DNA of 64,000 nt from Ephydatia muelleri. Taxonomy: Eukaryota; Porifera; Demospongiae; Spongillida; Spongillidae. Both the position numbers and the translations under genes were made by a program. The DNA lies in NCBI GenBank assembly GCA_013339895.1, contig JABACO010000001.1, forward strand, positions 22,154,996 through 22,218,995, in the 5' to 3' direction. Within the stretch, counting starts at the first letter, position 1, and each line of letters opens with the position of its first letter. Of this stretch, positions 57,001 to 64,000 are shown piece after piece. Below the pieces are notes generated by a model that did no database searches, was not told where the DNA came from, and saw only the letters and a list, made by a program, of their open reading frames with translations.

Positions 57001-57955
57001 TGCAGGAAGCATGCATGATGTAACACCAGAAAATGCCGAGGGTATTAGACTTATTACCCCCAGAAACTATAGGCACGCAACGCAAATGAACATTTCAGTA
57101 ATCTATGATTTAACTCTGCGACATGGCATCGTCACTGTAAGTGGAATTATCTGAGACCTGGCAATGAGTAGTTCCGTTGGAATGTTAACAGGTAGTTGTG
57201 TAAACATGTGCATCAAAGCTGATAATACTTATTTCAGTGGTGTCCTCACAAAGCGCGTTCACTGCAAATGTTGCCTATTGGAATTCTTCCACATATAGCT
57301 GGCAATCATTATAAACTTGTTATAAACATTATAAACCTCTAAAAACTTGAAATCTTGAAGCTGAAACGATCCCAAATAATTTACTATTGTTATACAATGT
57401 AGATACATACGGTATATGCATAGAAACATAAAGGTATATGAACACGAACTATCATCAACGATGTCAGTGACATCAAAGACACGGAGCCCGGTCCAGAAAT
57501 GCCTCGGCATTGGAATGAACAAGATGGGTGTTTCAGCATGGCGTATATAAAGTGCAATTCAATTGATTTGTAGAAACAGTAGCCAAGAAGAGAAAGTGCA
57601 TGAAAGCCTCAACCACTAGTGGGACACACTCCCATTCTAAATCTATACATTTAGGGGGGTGTTGTTAGTAAACTCATGCGCTCAGCATCTGCAGAAGTGA
57701 AATTGGTCATTACTCTCTTGCTTCAATGATATATTTGATTTCAGCGTAGAAGAGCAGAGATATCAGGTGTGTATTCACAAGATTTGGTTCGGAACCTCAA
57801 TCACTGCCTGCCTCAAGTCTTGGATTAAGAACAGCCTGTTTGAAGAAACTACAGCCATTATGGCGAGCAATGACATCAGGACCTCTCCTCTTACATGTCG
57901 GCAGAGAGTGCAGCATGTGCCAGGTGCCACCACAGGGATGCCCAGCCACCATTGA
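48017..57955 (+). CDS. Multi-exon coiled-coil protein, 5' end not found
   Basis: Eight exons join in phase: 48017-48292, 48969-49154, 50036-50241, 50900-51002, 52142-52320, 52535-52769, 56364-56445 (alternative end 56441) and 57745-57955 with TGA. Each has AG/GT borders. The first exon is globular-looking (VVAYVDRIIAMARENHTGVF, FDAFAYGEFASRDTFDLKRH). The next ones are almost wholly helical and rich in E, K, R and Q (EEDLDRQRQRVEKDHTKL, RSKLEELERNKRRQRELEDE, KMKRDMHSSELETLTAKLKS). The last exon is less certain (VEEQRYQVCIHKIW). The first exon starts in phase 1, so at least one 5' exon is missing; the pseudo-exon at 47338 has the right phase but carries stops. I do not recognise the family; a cytoskeletal or tethering role would be a guess. 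A 3.6-kb intron holds the large minisatellite. Confidence 0.6.
49340..50010. repeat. CT-rich minisatellite with 20-bp unit
   Basis: Tandem array of CTCTTCTCTCCCCTTCGATC and shorter CTCCTCTTCTCTCCC units in the intron before exon 50036. It directly extends the polypyrimidine tract of that exon. The long ORFs here on both strands are composition artefacts. Confidence 0.93.
50515..50700. repeat. Short copy of the minisatellite and its flank
   Basis: The sequence from TGATGTGTTTGCTCATAACAG through AAACAAACCAACCGAAGTAT to GGATGAGAGGGAGAGGTGG is duplicated at 53028-53200. Here only a few repeat units follow; at 53.1 kb the same start leads into 3 kb of array. Confidence 0.9.
53130..56215. repeat. 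3.1-kb purine-rich minisatellite, 17-bp unit
   Basis: About 180 tandem units of GTGGATGAGAGGGAGAG (ends) and GTGGAGGAGAGGGAGAG (middle, about 53840-55640), with scattered one-base deletions and a GGGAGGGGTGGATGAGA form at the right end. Nearly all purine on the plus strand. As 17 is not a multiple of three and the minus-strand unit has no stop in any frame, it produces ORFs of over 1000 codons on the minus strand. It lies in the intron between coiled-coil exons 52769 and 56364. Confidence 0.95.
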
Positions 57956-58480
57956 AAGGCAAACTGCTGTTTGTCTGATGACAGATAAAAGCCCAAGGTT
58001 TGTGAAGGAGTTGCACCTATAGCCAGGCATCGGCATGGAGTGAAGATATGGATAGAATGAGAGGTTGATCTGCAATAGAACTGCGCTGTATTAAAGTATG
58101 ATAATCAACATCTTCTAGATGTTGGGATTAAAGCATGTAGCATGTGCGGTAAATAGTGTGGTGTCGTATTCACCATCAACCACCTTGTGCTTCAGTGCAA
58201 AAGAGTGTCTTCCCACAGCCAAGGTAGGCTGATTTGATGCAGTTACATTTATGGAATGCACAGTGCTTCTCTGAATATAACTCTATAATCCTATACTTAA
58301 CAAGCATGAGCCAGTGAACAGTAGGCATATTAAGGCACTCCTCAACTATCCCTAATGCATACCCTAATACAAAATACAACAATAAATGAACACAAAGTCT
58401 CACAAAGTAGATCTACATAGGTACCAAAGTATATTGTTTTCAAAAGACTAAAATGCAACAAAATCACCTTAGGCTATAGT
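57956..58480. other. Intergenic stretch between convergent genes
   Basis: Between the stop of the plus-strand coiled-coil gene and the stop of the minus-strand Thr/Pro-rich ORF. Nothing recognised. Confidence 0.7.
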
Positions 58481-60350
58481 CTATAACATATGCCCTTCTA
58501 GAGAGCTAGTGAGGGTGGCAGATCCAGGTAGTTTGGGGGTGGTGGTAAGTTCAGGAGGGTTAGTGAGGGTAAATCCAGGAGGGATTGCTGTGGTGGTAGA
58601 TGTGGAGGGAATAGCAGTGATGGTACATCCAGGACTGTTAGAACTAGTCATTGGCCTGGGAGGTTTAGCAGGGATGCCAGTAGAACTGGAAGGGTTTGCA
58701 TAGGTGGTAGATTCAGCGGTGGTAGTAGATGTTGGAGAGCTAGCTAGTGGGTCAGCAGTAGTGGTAGTAGGCTTGGAGGGGTTAGCAGTGATGGCACATC
58801 TAGGAGGGTTAGAAGTGGTTATAGTAGGCCTGGGAGGTTTAGCAGGGATAGTAGATTTGGTAGGGTTAGGAGTGATTGATCTGGGTGAGTCATCAAAAGA
58901 GGTAGGTCTGGATGAGTCATCAGTGGTCGTAGATCTGGGAGAGTCAGAAGAGGTGTTAGATCTGGGAGGGTTAGTGGTGATGGTGGATTCAGAAGGGGTT
59001 ACAGTGGTGATACTTGTAGATATGGAGGAGTTAGCAGTGACAGAACTGATTATAGTAGGTACAGTAGGCCTGGGTTGGATATTAGTGGCAGTAGGTGTGG
59101 GAATGCTAGTGGTGGTAGTGGTGCATTTGGTAGGCGTGGAAGTGCTAGTAATGGTAGGTACAGAATGGTTACGTTGAGCAGTTGTAGTATTTTGCATTGG
59201 GGAGGTAGTAGGCTTAGCAGGAATGGTAGGCCTGGATGGGACAGAAGTGGTGGTAAGAGCTGGAGGGTTTGCATTGGTAGTTTGTTTAGACAAGAATGAT
59301 GTGGCTGTAGATGTGGGAGGTTTAGCAATGGTAGTAGAATCAGCAGTGCTACTTGGTTGGTTAGCAGTGTTAGTGGTTTTATTTCCAGGAATCTTAGAAG
59401 CATTGGTCGGCTTGAGAGGGTTAGCAGTGGCGATATGTCCAGAAAGGTTAGAAGTGGCTATAGGGCTGGTATTGTTACCAGTGACAGTAGATGTGGGAGA
59501 GTGTGCAGTGGTAGAAGTAAGTGTGGAAGGGTTAGAAGTGGTTGTAGATCTGGGAGGGGTATTAGCACTGGTAGTAGTTGTAGGAGGTTTAGGAGTGGTG
59601 GTGGATCCAATTGGAATAGTAGGGATTTGTAGTGTGGAAGAGGTAATGGCAGTAAGATGAGGAGGTTTAAGAGGTATGGCAGGCTTGGATAGTTTATTAG
59701 TGGTCTGATGTGCAGAACGTTCAGCAGTGGTGGTAGGTGTGGGAGGGTTAGAGGCTATGGAAGGGTCATGAAAAGTGGGAGGGGCATCAGTGTTGGGAGG
59801 GTCAACTAGGGTGGGAGGAGCATCAGCAGTGAGAGGGTCATCAGTGGTGGGAGGGGCATCAGTGGTGGGAGGGGCATCAGTGGTGGGAGGGGCATCAGTG
59901 GTGGGAGGGGCATCAGTGGTGGGAGGGGCATCAGTGGTGGGAGGGGCATCAGTGGTGGGAGGGGCATCAGTGGTGGGAGGGGCATGGGGCATCAGTTGTG
60001 GGAGGGGCATCAGTGGTGGGAGGGGCATCAGTGGCAGGAGGGGCATCAGTGGGAGGGGCATCAGTGGTAGGAGGGGCATCAGTGGTGGGAGGGTCATCAG
60101 TGGTGGGAGGGGCATCAGTGGTGGGAGGGTCATCAATGAACAGTATTATTCCAGGTCGTGTGGTCTTAGCTATCTCTTTCAATAACTGTGTACCATCATA
60201 TGAGAAGTGATTATTGCTGTGAAGGAACATACCATAATAAAGCACATAACCACACACATTAAACATATTCATTAGCAGCACCTCAGCTTTGCATGCCTTT
60301 AGTATGTGGTATGTATGGTCGAGGTACATGCACATATTGTGTTCCTTCAC
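58481..60350 (-). CDS. Thr/Pro/Ser-rich (mucin-like) ORF with 6-residue repeats and LRR-like start, one frameshift
   Basis: Read on the minus strand. The first frame begins near 60350 (GTG; open from an acceptor-like ATATCAG) with about 70 ordinary residues, including ACKAEVLLMNMFNVCGYVLY and HSNNHFSYDGTQLLKEIAK, which fit LRR spacing. It then enters TTDAPP repeats encoded by an 18-bp minisatellite. At about 59990 a 7-bp duplication (GGGGCAT twice) breaks the frame; the same TTDAPP phase resumes in the downstream frame and runs to the stop at 58481. The remaining about 430 residues are Thr/Pro/Ser-rich, with recurring NPPRxTTTT, PAKPPRPT and similar short motifs but no exact tandem repeat. 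No signal peptide or membrane segment is visible. It may be the C-terminal exon of the LRR gene at 62.2-63.8 kb. Whether the frameshift is real is unknown. Confidence 0.55.
59795..60135. repeat. 18-bp coding minisatellite (TTDAPP)
   Basis: Units of GGAGGGGCATCAGTGGTG on the plus strand, about 18 copies with small variants (GGAGGGTCATCAGTGGTG; one unit shortened by 3 bp), plus the 7-bp duplication near 59985-59995 that shifts the frame. Confidence 0.92.
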
Positions 60351-62260
60351 GCTGATATACAGTCTATTAGTTCAGGACTTCAAGTACGTACTGTACATGG
60401 ATTTGTTTGTTTCTGTCATTTGAAGCATGGTACCATACACCTGTAAGTGCATGGTTGCAGGCTCAAAGCATACAAGCATTCTTAATCTATTCAAGGGGCG
60501 ACAGTGCCAAAGATGACATTGGCCAGAATAACAGATTTCAAGCTACAGTATAACTGACAAATGAAACTCCAACTTATAGTTTTACTCACATGATAGACAG
60601 CACCCCACCCCCACCCCCTAGCTCGTAAATGCCCCAACTCTCTAATAATGACACTTCATACCCATTCAGTGTCTGAATGCTGAAGTGCTATAGAAACATT
60701 AACTATCAATATGACCATGAACAATTATTGTTGTGGCCTGCCATCATATATATCATTTACACTATAGAGCCGACCTACAAAGTGCCCTTTGAGCACACCC
60801 AGATAAACGCATGCTTGAAGACAAACCATCGAAACATCTGAAGCTATTCAGTCAAATTACATGTTTGTCATTTAGCTTTGCAATACATCAACACAAGATG
60901 AACCTGGAAGTTTGCAGTTCAAAGGTCTTGAGGAACGATTACCCCTATCCCCCACCCCCTACCCCACCTCCTCTGAAAGTGCTTATCATACATGAACATG
61001 GATATCCAAATAATGCCCAGTGGAGTGGAGTTCTATTAAATTGTATGTTGCTAGGCAACAAAACACTGCTGCAGGTTCCAATGGTAGCCGTTGCGAGCTT
61101 TGCACAATATGAAATAGAACATGCTCCTACTCAAAACTGTGGTAATGGTGGGATAGTGTCAGTCTAGATCACCAGTACACAAGCTAGATGTATAAATGTT
61201 TACGTAATTTTGAATTAGACAGAAAACTACGCTCTGATTGCAGTTGGGTACATATAACGTAAGTGTGAGGCATGTGAACTGGTGGAGGGTATATTAGCGT
61301 TGGGTGAAAGGAAGAGTGGTCAGTCTAGGTCACAGTGCACAGATACGGAAACCTTTTTCACATTGTGCATAAATGAGTTTGAATGCTGTTCATGGATTGC
61401 ACCTTACCATCATGGCTGTAAAGATAAAGACTCAAGAATAAAACCACCAATTGGTAATTTGATTTATTTAGAGGCAGAGGGTCCATACCACCTCATCAGA
61501 ACAAACCCTTACTTAGTGAGGGAAAACCCATGTGCACACTGCTCTGAACAGATAAAGGAATACATTGGGACATACAAACCTATCGGCAGTACCTTGGGGT
61601 ACCACCGTACCCTGGGTTTGAAATAAGACCTGCTACACATTATTTAACCACTTCATTGCTTTTGATAATTACAAACAATGCCAAACATGTACATATCATA
61701 GTCCAATCAGCAGTGGAGGATCCAGGGAGGTTTCGATACTGCCCTTCCCTCTCCAACACGAATGGATATACATAACCAAATTAATTAATTCACGTTTTAT
61801 GTTAAACTTTATTCAGTACCCTGGGGTACGGCCAATGGTTTCATACAGTCATGACCACCAGTTCCCTAACTGGCCCCGGCTCTGTGTTGGTTGATTTGCA
61901 TTTACATGTATGTTTAATATATGTTAGGTGTCGTGCAGAGCCAACACTACACTAATATGTTGTCATGGAGACTGGGGAGGGTGCTAGGGATACGTGTGAG
62001 GCAATAAGAGAGAGATGGGAAAGCTTGTGCTGTATTCCCTCACAATGATGTCATAACAGGAGACAACACCAAATCCCACAACATATCTCCTATTGACTGA
62101 TACAAGTCCCCAGACCACATAATGACATCCTAGATCTCTGTGGTTTGTATATGATGGCAGTTGTATGAGATGACTGCTTTTTACATACCCACTGGATATT
62201 ATGTAGTGATATTAACAAAATGGTCATTATCAACTAAGTGTGTAGTGCAACATGACTCAC
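60351..62260. other. Stretch without a recognised gene
   Basis: On the minus strand this could be intron of the LRR/Thr-Pro gene. On the plus strand two ORFs, 60811-61167 (119 codons with stop) and 61282-61626 (115 codons with stop, with PCAHCSEQIKEYIGTYKPIG), have reasonable composition but no recognised family and no clear splice context. Confidence 0.5.
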
Positions 62261-63818
62261 CTGTCATCACCAATATTCCTCATCCTGCAAGTGAAAGAGA
62301 TACAAATGAACGAAAGCACAGTTGCCATGACAACACACAATCATACAGCATAGTGTGTAGTAATGAGATCACATGAGATATAGATCACCTGATATGCATA
62401 TGCACTTTACATTGTGCAAGTAAGCAATGGTATGAAGGCCTACAAAAGAGGATATGTTTATTGGTACATGCACATGATAGCACCTCCCAGTGAAGATAAT
62501 GTGGGACACGTTTTCAAGGTACAATCAAGAATCATGCTACTACATGTATCTGTTCTTATTCATAAACTGTGTGTGTGAATGTATGTACTGTATGTGTATG
62601 TCTGTGCACATTGTATGCATGTGCAAGTGTACAAATGTACTCTCATTGCTCATGCAAACCATACATGCTTGTGGAGGTATTTAATCACATGACACATCCA
62701 GAGCACAGAGAACAAGACAGCTACAAATACATCCACCCAATAAAGCCTGTGTATGGAACTTAGCCCATAGATGATTTAGACTATGTAACAGGGAAAGGAA
62801 ATGGTGACCACCATACCATGCAACAAAAATGGTCAGGCCTATGACTCAGACCCCACTTTGTTATTCTACGTGATATAAACATACATTTAGTAGGCTAATA
62901 ACTGGTAAAAAAATGAACTAAATTTGAGCGGGTCTTGCATAATTTTGAGTGAGCTGACATGACTGTACCCATCAGTGGTTAGTGGATCTAGATTTGGGGA
63001 GGGGACACAACTGGTGTGTGTGGCTAGGATGGGAGCATAACCCTCTCATCCAGTTAGGGTGGATGAGGGAGCACTAAAAGCTTTCCAAATGCAAGCATCT
63101 GATATACTATGTCCAGTCAGTTGCTTATCAACAGAGCAGATTTGAAGTGTCATCTTGGTGGATCAGAGGTACATAGGCATACATTTTCTAGCAACCTCAA
63201 TAGATGCACACCCCCACAAAACCCACCCACCATAAACACTGACACACAGACAAGTATGCAGTGAACTTACCCAAGCACCTCCAGGGGGCACTGATTGATG
63301 ATCTGTATCAAGGGTTCTATGCTATTGTCTCCCAGGCAGTTATTACATAACCTGGGTGGATGGACACAAGAGGTGACACTAACATCTCAACACCTCCATA
63401 ATGGCAGGTGTTCAGTGATATGCACACTTGTGAAGATGCATGTCAATGATACATGTTCAAACACAGCTGTACATTGGGAATGGTTTGTGTTCAGCTACAT
63501 GTAGATGGCTGGAGTCAACCTATGTGCATGACCAAATGGTACGGTATCATACCACCTACAGTAGTGGTCCAAATAATCATAACAGTTTGTCTTCCTTCCA
63601 TGATGGTCGCTATGTGCCGTATGATTGAATAAAACCATTTGAAGACAGTTCATAACACTAAGCCGACTAGGACGTAACTGCATATACTTGTTGTAGCCTG
63701 TAACGTTTTATTATGATGCAAATTAGTCACTTACATGATCCATCTTAGATTACTGAGATGTTCAGCAGCAGCACCTAATGCTATCATTCCTTCATCACCA
63801 ATGTTACAAAATGTTAGG
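62261..63818 (-). CDS. Leucine-rich-repeat exons, ribonuclease-inhibitor type (NLR-like), gene continues off the right edge
   Basis: Exon 63818-63735 (84 bp) encodes LTFCNIGDEGMIALGAAAEH and LSNLRWI; exon 63351-63271 (81 bp) encodes LCNNCLGDNSIEPLIQIINQ and CPLEVL. Both are flanked by AG and GTAAGT sites and join in phase, giving two alternating 28/27-residue LRRs as in NLR receptors, where one repeat per exon of about 84 bp is usual. A 24-bp exon at 62284-62261 (MRNIGDD, in the same phase, between TTGCAG and GTGAGT) could contribute the start of another repeat. The phase then matches the Thr/Pro-rich ORF at 60350. Upstream exons with the effector and NACHT domains would lie beyond 64000. The LRR call is firm; the link to the Thr/Pro-rich ORF is inferred. 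Confidence 0.6.
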
Positions 63819-64000
63819 CTGTTGGAAGGAACACCAATCATAAACAGACCATAGCATAGAAATCATACACACCACAGATAAGGGTGTAACAATAAGGAGA
63901 GGGAATCAGGAATAATAAAATACAATACATGCAAACAGATACGTCCATGTGAGTTACATGTGAGGAGTTTATTTTACGCGTACAAGTTTTTTTGTATCTC

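Noticed and set aside
58704-60185. Plus-strand Gly/Val-rich ORFs (GGASVV repeats)
   Set aside because: Antisense of the Thr/Pro repeat; no start or flanking domain. The minus-strand frame has a non-repetitive N-terminal part, so it is preferred, though not proven.

Overview
The window looks like nuclear DNA of an animal, most likely a sponge (inference). Genes have many phase-consistent GT-AG introns. Gene families include BRPF, mitochondrial ALAS, a cytosolic-type ferritin, a DNMT3 relic, and NLR-like genes with a Death domain and ribonuclease-inhibitor-type LRR exons. Between the genes lie YR (DIRS/Ngaro-like), RT-endonuclease, Ty3/gypsy and hAT remnants, foldback elements and minisatellites. 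No RNA gene, CRISPR array or prokaryotic operon was seen.

Layout. 1-12.7 kb holds a compact block of three well-supported genes: the 5' half of a BRPF/peregrin gene (minus strand, running off the left edge), a complete six-exon 5-aminolevulinate synthase (plus), and a complete three-exon, 170-aa ferritin (minus). BRPF and ALAS are head to head with about 430 bp between start codons. ALAS and ferritin are tail to tail with 250 bp between stop codons, so the first enzyme of heme synthesis adjoins the iron-storage protein. 13.7-14.6 kb holds broken exons of a DNMT3-type DNA methyltransferase. 15.0-16.1 kb is a 54-bp minisatellite. 16.5-20.1 kb is almost gene-free.

20.1-41.2 kb is a repeat accumulation zone: two copies of a hairpin-rich block carrying the 3' end of an RT-endonuclease retroelement, two near-identical defective tyrosine-recombinase retroelements with a SAP-like ORF, a Ty3/gypsy integrase fragment, an unrecognised 230-aa ORF, a 5.2-kb foldback, a 1.2-kb hAT element with 8-bp target duplications, and another foldback of over 1 kb.

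42-46 kb (minus) holds a Death-domain exon that joins in phase to the C-terminal helical part of an NLR with no NACHT domain between, plus a two-exon Cys-cluster gene with a homopolymer frameshift. 46.9-58 kb (plus) holds a multi-exon coiled-coil gene with a duplicated, stop-bearing exon copy; one of its introns carries a 3.1-kb, 17-bp-unit purine-rich minisatellite. 58.5-64 kb (minus) holds LRR exons at the right edge and a long Thr/Pro/Ser-rich ORF that may be the tail of the same gene.

Best supported as intact are ALAS, ferritin and the BRPF part. All exon structures were read by eye from splice sites, reading phase and recalled family motifs; no database search was possible.
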